A stretch of DNA of 64,000 nucleotides from an uncultured Ellagibacter sp. (GTDB lineage Bacteria; Actinomycetota; Coriobacteriia; Coriobacteriales; Eggerthellaceae), in NCBI GenBank assembly GCA_934654815.1, contig CAKUGU010000002.1:22051-86050 (forward strand), given 5' to 3'. The notes under the pieces are model-generated. The model saw nothing but the letters and a program-made list of their open reading frames with translations. It did no database searches and was not told where the DNA came from. The translations under genes were made by a program, and so were the position numbers. This document shows, piece after piece, positions 27,756 through 35,255 of this stretch (positions are counted from its first letter, which is position 1; the number at the start of each line of letters is the position of its first letter).

Positions 27756-28136
27756 ATGCCGCGAAAGAGAAAGACGGAGAAGGACATCCGCTGTCCGCTC
27801 GAATACGGGCTCGACGTGTTCGGCGGCAAATGGAAGTCGCGCATCCTGTGCGTGCTGTCGGACGGCCCGCTGCGCTACGGCGTCATCCGCAGCGAGATGA
27901 GCAACGTGACCGACGCCGCGCTGTCGGGCGCATTGAAGGACCTTGTGGAAAACAAGCTGATCCAGCGCATCCAGTACGAGGAAATCCCTCCGCGCGTGGA
28001 ATACGCGCTGACGCCGAAGGGCGTGTCGGTGATACCCGTTTTGCAGCATATCTGCCAGTGGTCAGGGCTTTTCTACAAGGAAGACGCCGACGCGCTGCAG
28101 CTGCCGCGCTGTGAGCGGTGCGACTTCAAAAGCTAG
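27756..28136 (+). CDS. HxlR-family transcriptional regulator
   Basis: The 126-residue winged-helix protein has the HxlR pattern: CPLEYGLDVFGGKWKSRILCVLSDGPLRY, followed by MSNVTDAALSGALKDLVENKLIQR and VEYALTPKG. An N-terminal Cys (residue 13) is the thiol that redox-sensing HxlR members use. The ATG at 27756 follows GGAAGGGAAG; a longer frame from 27690 is less likely. HxlR proteins usually control a divergent gene, here the alpha-beta barrel protein, and may sense electrophiles or oxidants. Confidence 0.88.
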   Translation: MPRKRKTEKDIRCPLEYGLDVFGGKWKSRILCVLSDGPLRYGVIRSEMSNVTDAALSGALKDLVENKLIQRIQYEEIPPRVEYALTPKGVSVIPVLQHICQWSGLFYKEDADALQLPRCERCDFKS

Positions 28137-28206
28137 CAGGTTGCAAGGACGGGCGCTTTTCGGAACAGCCTTTCGGAAGGCGTAAAGGCGTATCGAGCTC
28201 GATTTC

Positions 28207-28365
28207 GGGGCGTCGTGGACAGATTCACGCGAAATGCGAGGCCCAAGGGCCTCATATCTGCTTCGTGTGCCGTAGTAATCGGAAAAACCCCAGGTCGGAT
28301 TTTGACGGTCACTACCTAAGAATTCCCGCTGCTCGCATATCGCGCGAAATTGTCCACGACGCCCC
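28207..28365. repeat. Palindromic MITE-like element, copy II (inverted)
   Basis: Arms of 34 bp (28207-28240 and 28332-28365, 30 matches) carry the same GTCGTGGACA and ATGCGAG sequences as copy I. The core AAAACCCCAGGTCGGATTTT-like stretch is the reverse complement of the copy I core with about one change. The two copies lie in opposite orientation and bracket 26222-28136. Confidence 0.8.
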
Positions 28366-28395
28366 GAAAAACGGGAAGCTGCAGCGTGTGGAAGC

Positions 28396-29196
28396 CTATT
28401 TCAGGATGCTTCGGTAGATTTTCTCGTCCTCGTCGAGGTACACGTCGAAGACGACGTGCATGTCGGCCTCGGGGTTCTCGCGAAGCCAGGTGCGCACCGT
28501 GTCGACGGCGATGGGTGCCGCTTCCTCTTGCGGGAACCCGAACACGCCGGTGGAGATGCAGCAGAAGGCGATGGACTTGCAGTGCCGCTCGGCCGCGGCG
28601 TCCAGGCAGTTTCTGTAGCAGGCCGCGAGCAGGCGCTTGTGCTGATCGGTCGGTTTCCCGCCTTCGACGATGGGGCCGACCGTGTGGATGACCATGCTCG
28701 AAGGCAGGTTGTAGGCGTTCGTCACTTTGGCCTGGCCGGTGGGCTCTTCGTGGCCCTGCGCCTTCATGATGGCGGCGCATTCAAGGCGCAACTGCACGCC
28801 TGCGAACGTGTGGATGGCGTTGTCGATGCAATGGTGGCCGGGAACCCAGCAGCCGAGGAGCTGCGAATTCGCGGCGTTCACGATGGCGTCGGCCGCAAGC
28901 GTGGTGATGTCGCCTTTCCATACGGCGATGTTCGGGTCGCCGGAACAGGGCGGGATGAGGCCGGCGTAGGTGATCCCCTCTTCCGAGATGATGGCGTGGA
29001 GCAGCTTGTCCTGCTTCGCCAGGAACTCCGCGCTCGCCGGAATCGGCAGACGCGTGTTGCACAGCGCGCGGAACAGCTCCCATGCCTCGCCGAACGTGCC
29101 GGGAACGGCACAGGTCGCAAGCTCGTCGCGGGTGTCTTTGCGCTCGTCTTGCAGCGTGGTTATCAAAAATCGCAGGTCGTCTTCGATCGTTGCCAT
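28396..29196 (-). CDS. Zinc-dependent macrodomain ADP-ribosyl hydrolase
   Basis: The 266-residue protein consists of a ~75-residue helical N-terminal part and a macrodomain: VWKGDITTLAADAIVNAANSQLLGCWVPGHHCIDNAIH, then HTVGPIV and FCCISTGVFGFP. The Cys-x-x-Pro-x-His-x-Cys pattern after the NAANS motif is that of the bacterial zinc macrodomains that remove ADP-ribose from proteins. Known relatives sit in operons with SirTM, a lipoylated GcvH-like carrier and a lipoate ligase; none of these is nearby, so this one stands alone. GAAGGAGCG precedes the start. Confidence 0.85.
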   Translation of the reverse strand: MATIEDDLRFLITTLQDERKDTRDELATCAVPGTFGEAWELFRALCNTRLPIPASAEFLAKQDKLLHAIISEEGITYAGLIPPCSGDPNIAVWKGDITTLAADAIVNAANSQLLGCWVPGHHCIDNAIHTFAGVQLRLECAAIMKAQGHEEPTGQAKVTNAYNLPSSMVIHTVGPIVEGGKPTDQHKRLLAACYRNCLDAAAERHCKSIAFCCISTGVFGFPQEEAAPIAVDTVRTWLRENPEADMHVVFDVYLDEDEKIYRSILK

Positions 29197-29402
29197 GTTC
29201 GCTCCTTCTCCGTTTTGCCCCACAGCCTAGCATAGATGCCGGGCGACGACGCTGAACGTGCTGGCGCAGGGGGCCGATTCCGCGACGATTCGGCAGCTCA
29301 ATTCGGTTTGAGTGCTCACTATCCCGTTGCAAGATGCTAGACTAAAGCAAGTATTGACGCTCGTCCAAAACGGCGCCACCTCTTCGAGCAAGGAGTATTC
29401 CT

Positions 29403-30506
29403 ATGGACTACCAGGCGTATTACCGCAAAGTGACCGACGGAAACTACCAGGCGTACTACGATGCGATCGCTGCCGCCGAGCCGCGCGACCCGCTCGCGAC
29501 GGCGCGCACGCGCGACGCGGAAGGGACCATCCCCGGGCAGGCGCGCGAGCGCATGTTCAACATCGCGGGCGAGATCCAGAACACGTCGCGCGAGTACGGC
29601 GTGCCGCTGCCGCCGTTGCTCGAGGGGTGCACCGTGGTCGATCTGTGCTGCGGGTCGGGTCGCGACACCTACCTGGCGGCTCAACTTGTGGGGCCTTCCG
29701 GCAAGGTCATCGGCGTCGAGCCGAACGCCGAGCGCATGCACATCGGGGAAAAGTACCTGGCGAAGGAAATGAAGCAGTTCGGCTACGACGAGCCGAACGT
29801 CGAGTTCCATCAGGGCTGTCCTGAGGATCTCTCGTTCATCCCTGACGGCTCGGTCGATGTCGTCATCTCCAACTGCACCTTCAATCTGTCGCCCGACAAG
29901 GCGCAGTATGTGCGCGAGGTGCAGCGCATCCTGAAGGAGGGCGGCGAGTGGTACTTCACTGACGTCTTCGCCGACCGCCGCATGGAAACCGAGATCTCCG
30001 ACGACATCGAAAAGGTGGCGCTTCGTTTGGGCGGCGCCATGTACATCAACGACTTCCGCCGCGTGGCTCAGCAGCTCGGCTTCAACGACCCGCGTTTCCT
30101 CATCACCAACAAGGCGCCCGTGAGCGACAAGGAGGCGGAGCTCTTCCCGAACACCGCGTTCGCGACGATCACGAGCCGCTTGGTGAACACCCCGTACACC
30201 TCCGATGTGTGCGAGGACTACGGCGAGTTCGTCGCCTACAAGGGCGGGCTTCCCGACTATCCCGATTACTTCCTGTTCGATAAGGACATCAAGTTCCCCG
30301 TGGGCAAGGAATGCCACGTGTGCAACAACGTGTCGAGCCTGGTCATCCCTGAGTTTGGCGGGCGCTACGCGTCGGTGTTCGAGTACAAGGGCAGCCGCGA
30401 CCACCACGTGGGAGACACCCATGGTGACCATATCATCAAGGTTGCCCCCGATTTCGACGGCGTCGTCGACGAAGATGACCAGCCCGTGCGCGTTTCCTGC
30501 TGCTAA
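29403..30506 (+). CDS. ArsM-like SAM methyltransferase lacking two arsenic-binding cysteines
   Basis: The 367-residue protein aligns with the ArsM domain of the fused protein two genes downstream. It has the SAM-binding motif VVDLCCGSGRD, VIGVEPNAE, and SNCTFNLSPDKAQ. At the positions of the three arsenic-binding Cys of ArsM (60, 155 and 205 in the fused protein) it has Val67, Cys158 and Arg208. It also has a ~100-residue C-terminal extension with CHVC and a final SCC. It is thus unlikely to be a standard arsenite methyltransferase and may act on another intermediate. AAGGAG precedes the ATG. Confidence 0.75.
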   Translation: MDYQAYYRKVTDGNYQAYYDAIAAAEPRDPLATARTRDAEGTIPGQARERMFNIAGEIQNTSREYGVPLPPLLEGCTVVDLCCGSGRDTYLAAQLVGPSGKVIGVEPNAERMHIGEKYLAKEMKQFGYDEPNVEFHQGCPEDLSFIPDGSVDVVISNCTFNLSPDKAQYVREVQRILKEGGEWYFTDVFADRRMETEISDDIEKVALRLGGAMYINDFRRVAQQLGFNDPRFLITNKAPVSDKEAELFPNTAFATITSRLVNTPYTSDVCEDYGEFVAYKGGLPDYPDYFLFDKDIKFPVGKECHVCNNVSSLVIPEFGGRYASVFEYKGSRDHHVGDTHGDHIIKVAPDFDGVVDEDDQPVRVSCC

Positions 30507-30532
30507 CGCTGGTAGAATAGACTGAATTGTGC

Positions 30533-30560
30533 GGGGCCGCAGGCGTTGGCGGCCCCTTTT
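30533..30560 (+). terminator. Weak terminator or attenuator between methyltransferase and GTPase genes
   Basis: GGGGCCGC (30533-30540) pairs with GCGGCCCC (30549-30556) and is followed by only four T. It probably lowers rather than stops read-through to the GTPase gene. Confidence 0.6.
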
Positions 30561-30578
30561 CGTGAAAAGGAGAGTCAC

Positions 30579-31667
30579 GTGGACAAGATCCGCTTCATGG
30601 TTATGAGCGGCTTTCTGGGCGCGGGTAAAACCACGACCATGATCGCGCTTGCGGAATACATGGACCGCAACATCGGCAAGACCGCCATCATCGCGAACGA
30701 TTTGGGCGCGAACCTCGTCGATACGAGCCTGACGCAGACGTCGGGCTGCACGGTGGCAGAAATCGGCAACGACTGCATCTGCTACCAGATGGACAACACG
30801 ACCGACCAGATCCGTCGCTTGCGCGACAAGGAAGGCGCCACGTTCGTCATGAGCGACATCCCCGGGTGCGGGGTCGGCGCGCTCGACCATGTGTACCACA
30901 CGCTGCACGACAACAATGCCGACGAGTTCATCCTCTCGCCGTTCACCGTGCTCGTCGACCCTGAACGTTTGCGCATGATCATGCCCGAGCACGCCGACAT
31001 CAACCTTCCCGAAGAGCTCGTCTACCTGCTGAAACTGCAGCTTGAGGAAGCCGATCTCATCGTGCTCAACAAGATCGACCTGCTCGATGACGAGACGATC
31101 GACCGCTATATGGGCTTTTTGCACGAGGCGTGCCCCGACATTCCCGCGATGAAGATTTCGGCGCGCGACAAGACGGGCATCCCCGAGCTTGCCGAGTACC
31201 TCACCACGCACACAACCGAGCTCAAGAACTTCTCGGTCCGCAACAACGAGGAGTTCGCCGAGGCCGAGGCGAAGCTCACGTGGTACAACCGCCGCCTCTA
31301 CCTGAAGACGAAGGACGGCAGCAAGGTCGATTGCAACGCCGTCGTCGACGACTTGATCGAGGGCATCCGCATGGGGCTCATCGAGAAGAAGCGCAACGTA
31401 CCGCATCTGAAGACTTTCGCCACCTCGGGCAACGGCGACTTCAACAAGGCGTCGCTCATCGGCGTCGACTACGATATTGAGTATGCGCAGCAGTTCCTGC
31501 GCGACCACAAGAACATGCGCATGATCATCAACGCGCGCGCCGTGTGCGAATCGCGCCCGCTCGCCCGCATCATGGACGACGCGCTCGACGAGGTGTGCGA
31601 CAAGTACGACCTCGATTGCCAGGTGTTCTTCACCGAATGCTTCGGCATGGCCGACGAGGGCCGATAA
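30579..31667 (+). CDS. CobW/G3E-family GTPase
   Basis: A 362-residue P-loop GTPase of the G3E class (CobW, UreG, HypB relatives), which insert metals or activate metalloenzymes. Walker A is SGFLGAGKTTT, the switch region holds EIGNDCICYQ, followed by DIPGCGVG and the base-specificity motif NKID. The usual CxCC metal motif of CobW proteins is CxCY here. GTG at 30579 follows AAAAGGAG by 5 bases; a TTG at 30546 lies inside the terminator hairpin. Its place between the ArsM-like and ArsM-ArsS genes suggests a role in that pathway. Confidence 0.82.
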   Translation: MDKIRFMVMSGFLGAGKTTTMIALAEYMDRNIGKTAIIANDLGANLVDTSLTQTSGCTVAEIGNDCICYQMDNTTDQIRRLRDKEGATFVMSDIPGCGVGALDHVYHTLHDNNADEFILSPFTVLVDPERLRMIMPEHADINLPEELVYLLKLQLEEADLIVLNKIDLLDDETIDRYMGFLHEACPDIPAMKISARDKTGIPELAEYLTTHTTELKNFSVRNNEEFAEAEAKLTWYNRRLYLKTKDGSKVDCNAVVDDLIEGIRMGLIEKKRNVPHLKTFATSGNGDFNKASLIGVDYDIEYAQQFLRDHKNMRMIINARAVCESRPLARIMDDALDEVCDKYDLDCQVFFTECFGMADEGR

Positions 31668-31695
31668 TTTCGCTGGTCTGACGACCAGCGAATAC

Positions 31696-31824
31696 GCCGA
31701 CGCTGCGAGGCCTTTTGACGGCACAGCTGGCGCTCCAAGATTTTCTCACGTGCGGAAAGCACGCTTCGAAAATCTTTCCCGCCATCTGTGCTCGTCAAAA
31801 GGCCTCTCGCTGACGTTTTCGGCG
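31696..31824. repeat. Long imperfect palindrome, first of two in the arsenic locus
   Basis: The left arm (31696-31745) and right arm (31768-31824) pair through segments such as GAGGCCTTTTGACG / CGTCAAAAGGCCTC and AAGATTTTC / GAAAATCTT, with a central CGTGC/GCACG hairpin. A separate 8-bp hairpin, CGCTGGTC/GACCAGCG, lies at 31671-31690 just after the GTPase stop. No T-run follows, so it is not a classical terminator. Confidence 0.7.
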
Positions 31825-31847
31825 CAGTGTATTGGGGAAAGCTTGGA

Positions 31848-31962
31848 GCTCGGCGAATCGGGCGGTGCCCATAAAGCGAGTTCCGCACGAGCCGAACAGC
31901 CCAGTGGGCTGTTCGTGCGAGCAGGACTGCCGAGCGACTGGGCATTGCCCGACTCGCCGAGC
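31848..31962. repeat. Long imperfect palindrome, second of two in the arsenic locus
   Basis: Arms 31848-31870 and 31940-31962 (starting GCTCGGCGAATCGG) match at 20 of 23 bases, and a perfect inner hairpin CGAACAGCCC/GGGCTGTTCG sits at 31893-31915. It ends 26 bases before the fused arsenic gene and may influence its expression. Confidence 0.7.
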
Positions 31963-31988
31963 GGTGGTGCAGCTTTAACGGAGGTTGT

Positions 31989-34034
31989 ATGACAGACGTG
32001 AAGACAGACATTCGCGCTCAGGTGCGTGAGTATTACGGCAAGACGCTTGGCGGGTCCGACGACTTGAAGACCAACGCGTGCTGCTGCTCGACCGAACGGC
32101 CGCCGAGATACGTGCTCGACGTGATGCCCGACATCGCCGACGAGATCGTTGAGCGGTTCTACGGTTGCGGCTCTCCCATTCCGCCGGCGCTCGAAGGCGC
32201 CACGGTGGTCGACTTGGGTTGCGGTACAGGTCGCGACGTGTACGTGCTTTCGAAGCTCGTCGGCCCGACCGGGCGCGTTATCGGCGTCGACATGACGCCC
32301 GAACAGCTCGCCGTCGCCGAGAAGCATCAAGACGAGCAAGCTGCGAAGTTCGGTTTCGAACATTCCAACGTGGAATTCAAGGCCGGCTACATCGAGGATT
32401 TGGAATCGCTCGGCATCGAGGACGGCACGGTCGATTTGGTCGTTTCCAACTGCGTCATCAACCTCTCGCCGTTCAAGGACCAGGTGTTCTCCGAGATCTA
32501 CCGTGTGCTGAAGCCCGGCGGCGAGCTGTACTTCTCCGACGTGTTCTGCGATCGTCGCATGTCCGACGAGCTGCGCGCCGACCCGGTGCTGCGCGGAGAG
32601 TGCCTTGGCGGCGCGCTCTACATCGACGATTTCCGTCGCATGATGGCGAAGCACGGCTGGGCAAGCTACGTCTTCACCGTGGTGGACGACATACATGTGT
32701 CCGACCTGGCTCTCGAGACGAAGCTCGGGTTCACGTCGTTCACGTCCCGTACGGTGCGCGCCATCAAGGCGGAAGGCCTTGAAGACGCCGAGGAGAACTA
32801 CGGTCAGGTGGCGCGCTACGAGGGAGGCATGCCCGAGATGCCACGCTACTTCGATTTCACCGATGAGCTGCGCTTCATCAAGGGGCGCGACTATGCGGTG
32901 AGCGGCAATATGGCGTGCATGCTCGAGCAATCGCGCTACGGCAAGTACTTTTCCATTACGCCGCGCGGCGCGCATCGCGGACCGTTCGACCTCGAGCGCG
33001 CCCAGCAGGCTCTGGAGCTTCGTCGCGGGAAGCAGAAGGTCGACCTCGCGTACCTGAACGCCGCGTGCGAACGCGCCGGTATCCCGTCGTTCTACGATCG
33101 CGTGAACCTTCCCGATATCCTGCAAACCAACGAGCGTCAAACGACCATGCAGGTCAACGTCACGTATGCGTGCAACCTGGCGTGCCGTCACTGCTATCTG
33201 GAATGCGGGCCTAAGAACACGCAGGCCATGTCGCGCGAGACGATGGAGCAGGTGCTCGCGGCATTCGTCGCGGGCGGTTACAAGATGCTCGATGTGACGG
33301 GCGGCTCGCCCGAAATGCATCCCGACTGCGAGTGGTTCTTGCGCGAAGGCGCGAAGGTCGCCGACAAAGTGATCGTGCGCACGAACCTGACGCTCGAAAG
33401 CAAGCCCGAATACGAGCATTTCCTGCGCGTGTTCGCGGAGATCGGCGCCGATGTGTGCGTGTCGCTGCCATATTTCGACGCGGAGAACGCCGATGCGCAG
33501 CGTGGGCGCGGCGTGTTCGAGCGCGCGGTGGCGAACATCCGCAAGCTCAACGAGCTGGGCTACGGGCGCGAAGGCGGACCGAAGCTCGAAATCGTGTACA
33601 ACGTGGCGGGGCCGTTCCTGCCGCCGCCGCAAGCGCTTCTGGCCGATGCGTATCGCGTGAAGCTGACCGAGCAGCAGGGCATCGACTTCAATGAGCTCTA
33701 CGCGTTCAACAACTTCCCGCTCGGGCGGTTCGCGATGGATTTGGCCGACGCAGGTCTGACGGAGGATTACCTGAAGCTTCTGCACGACAACTTCAACGCG
33801 TTCGCGGTGGGCAAGATCATGTGCCGCGACCAGGTGAATGTCGACTACGACGGGCGCCTGTACGACTGCGAGTGCAACCACGTGCTGGAGATGCCCATCC
33901 GGATCGACGGGCGCGATGCGACGGTGGCTGACATCATGGACGCGCCTTTGCCGACGCGCGAAGTGCGCACGAATCCGGTGTGCTACAGCTGTGCCGCCGG
34001 GGCCGGCTCAAGCTGCGGTGGGTCGCTTATTTAG
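31989..34034 (+). CDS. Fused arsenite methyltransferase (ArsM) - radical SAM arsenosugar enzyme (ArsS)
   Basis: One 681-residue protein joins two enzymes that are normally separate. Residues 1-~300 are ArsM: VVDLGCGTGRDVYVLSKLVG, with the three arsenic-binding cysteines Cys60 (FYGCGSP), Cys155 (SNCVINLSP) and Cys205 (GECLGGA) in the usual spacing. Residues ~385-681 are ArsS: TYACNLACRHC gives the iron-sulphur cluster motif Cys395-x3-Cys399-x2-Cys402, followed by DVTGGSPEMHP, VIVRTNLT, GPFLPPPQ, MCRDQVNVDYDGRLYDC and the terminal CYSCAAGAGSSCGG. ArsM methylates arsenite stepwise; ArsS adds a 5'-deoxyadenosyl group to dimethylarsinous acid, the entry to arsenosugars. A single chain could pass the intermediate on. 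Confidence 0.9.
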   Translation: MTDVKTDIRAQVREYYGKTLGGSDDLKTNACCCSTERPPRYVLDVMPDIADEIVERFYGCGSPIPPALEGATVVDLGCGTGRDVYVLSKLVGPTGRVIGVDMTPEQLAVAEKHQDEQAAKFGFEHSNVEFKAGYIEDLESLGIEDGTVDLVVSNCVINLSPFKDQVFSEIYRVLKPGGELYFSDVFCDRRMSDELRADPVLRGECLGGALYIDDFRRMMAKHGWASYVFTVVDDIHVSDLALETKLGFTSFTSRTVRAIKAEGLEDAEENYGQVARYEGGMPEMPRYFDFTDELRFIKGRDYAVSGNMACMLEQSRYGKYFSITPRGAHRGPFDLERAQQALELRRGKQKVDLAYLNAACERAGIPSFYDRVNLPDILQTNERQTTMQVNVTYACNLACRHCYLECGPKNTQAMSRETMEQVLAAFVAGGYKMLDVTGGSPEMHPDCEWFLREGAKVADKVIVRTNLTLESKPEYEHFLRVFAEIGADVCVSLPYFDAENADAQRGRGVFERAVANIRKLNELGYGREGGPKLEIVYNVAGPFLPPPQALLADAYRVKLTEQQGIDFNELYAFNNFPLGRFAMDLADAGLTEDYLKLLHDNFNAFAVGKIMCRDQVNVDYDGRLYDCECNHVLEMPIRIDGRDATVADIMDAPLPTREVRTNPVCYSCAAGAGSSCGGSLI

Positions 34035-34046
34035 AGAAGTGCGCTG

Positions 34047-34088
34047 GGCCGGCGATGCGTGATGCATTTGCGTCACGCATCGCCGGCC
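34047..34088. terminator. Perfect 16-bp hairpin after the arsenic gene
   Basis: GGCCGGCGATGCGTGA (34047-34062) and its exact complement (34073-34088) flank a 10-nt loop. No T-run follows, so it may be a transcript-stabilising hairpin or a Rho-dependent stop. Confidence 0.6.
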
Positions 34089-34171
34089 ACGGTTGCCGGG
34101 ACCGACTTTGCGTGTAGTTTTGAACAGCGCTGATTAAGCTGACTTCGCTCTCGTATTTCTTCGAGTGCTTC

Positions 34172-34319
34172 TTTTTGCCAGGAATGTGGAATTTAGGGTC
34201 GATGGCGCCGCGAGGAGGTTGCCTTCCTCGCGTGTAACTCGACGCTTTCCCAGGTCAATAAAATGGAGACGATTGCGCCTTTGTCGCCCTTACCCTAAAT
34301 TCGATATAGTTGGCAAAAA
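34172..34319. mobile_element. 148-bp MITE-like element with 28-bp terminal inverted repeats
   Basis: The ends share TTTTTGCCA, eight less conserved bases and GAATTTAGGGT (34172-34199), inverted at 34292-34319. The size and two-block terminal repeat look like a non-autonomous transposon. It includes a small hairpin CGCGAGGA/TCCTCGCG near 34208-34231 and no coding sequence. Together with the hairpin before it and the operator after it, this accounts for most of the 34035-34583 gap. Confidence 0.65.
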
Positions 34320-34490
34320 CAAGGCCACTTGGAAATTCGTGCTTGAAATTGGCGGCGGCATCTTGCATTCGCGTTCCCGCCAACGTGCGGACGTAAAGGG
34401 ATGCAGAGAGGGGTTGATGACGAACGCTCCTCAAGAGTATGTGCGACTGCGGCCCATACTTCTTAAGTTAGCCTCAGCTTGCGTGTGCTA

Positions 34491-34515
34491 TCAATATGAA
34501 CATTGTTCATATTGA
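34491..34515. promoter_or_regulatory. Perfect 25-bp operator-like palindrome
   Basis: TCAATATGAACA (34491-34502) and its complement TGTTCATATTGA (34504-34515) flank one central base. Such perfect dyads are typical TetR-family operators. It lies 69 bases before the membrane-protein gene; no regulator is encoded beside it. Confidence 0.6.
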
Positions 34516-34583
34516 GCGTTGAAAGGGCGGAGAGGGCATATCCTGCATGGGAAAAGACAAAGTAAGACTAAGGAAGCCTTCTC

Positions 34584-35054
34584 ATGCTCAAGGTATCGAA
34601 AAACAAGCTCCTGCTCATTGCGGGAATCGTGTGGTTCGCCGCCGGATTCAATATCGCGCTCATCGGGTTTCAGGCGTATGGCCAGGTAATCAGTGCGTTT
34701 GCATGGCAGTTCGTCGCGTTGCTTGCCGTGGGGTCGATTGTCATCTTCTCGTTGTTCCATACGTTTATCTTCTCGAAGATGGTGCGCAAGCATTCGGCGC
34801 GCATCGCCGACTTGCCGGGAGAGCGCGCATCGTTCTGGAAGTTCTTCGACGCTGCGGGCTACATCATGATGGCGATCATGATGAGCGGCGGCATCGCGCT
34901 GCGCATGTCGGGCGTCGTGCCGGATTGGTTCATCGCGTTCTTCTACTTCGGCCTCGGCGTCGCGCTCGCGCTTTCGGGCGTGAGCTTTCTCGCGCGGTTC
35001 TTCCGTCGAGCGCCGGGCGCATGCCCCGTCGCGTCGCGCAACCTCGCGAAGTAG
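34584..35054 (+). CDS. Small integral membrane protein of unknown function
   Basis: The 156-residue product has four predicted membrane helices (about residues 8-30, 38-62, 88-107, 113-137) and short polar loops; the C-terminal tail is basic. No family motif was recognised. AAGGAAGCC precedes the ATG at 34584. It is a single gene preceded by a perfect palindrome that may be an operator, so it could be an inducible efflux or membrane-stress protein, but this is speculation. Confidence 0.65.
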   Translation: MLKVSKNKLLLIAGIVWFAAGFNIALIGFQAYGQVISAFAWQFVALLAVGSIVIFSLFHTFIFSKMVRKHSARIADLPGERASFWKFFDAAGYIMMAIMMSGGIALRMSGVVPDWFIAFFYFGLGVALALSGVSFLARFFRRAPGACPVASRNLAK

Positions 35055-35255
35055 GGTGTGCGGCATCGGCTGTCGCACACCGCTAGAATGAAGCCGCTTG
35101 GCAACGGCTTCCGATCGGAGGCTCGGTTTGCGGCGCGGCATCCTGTCGAATCGTGAGGTTATCTGAAACGAACTTGTAACAAAACCGCAGGTCGATTCAT
35201 AAGATGACCACGTCTCGATCATATGCGCTTCAAGGTCGTCTTCTATACTTCGTAT

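Noticed and set aside
29403..30506. Ordinary arsenite methyltransferase
   Set aside because: Two of three arsenic-binding cysteines are Val and Arg at matching spacing, so the arsM name would mislead.
29337..31724. 795-residue minus-strand frame across the methyltransferase and GTPase genes
   Set aside because: High-GC antisense shadow: it has no recognisable domain, while the plus-strand frames contain clear SAM and GTPase motifs.
33960..34034. Selenocysteine version of ArsS
   Set aside because: Some ArsS relatives are selenoproteins, but the terminal motif here uses Cys codons throughout and there is no in-frame TGA before the final stop.
34165..34515. 116-residue frame in the gap after the arsenic gene
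   Set aside because: It runs through the MITE-like ends and the palindrome, starts without a ribosome site and resembles no family.
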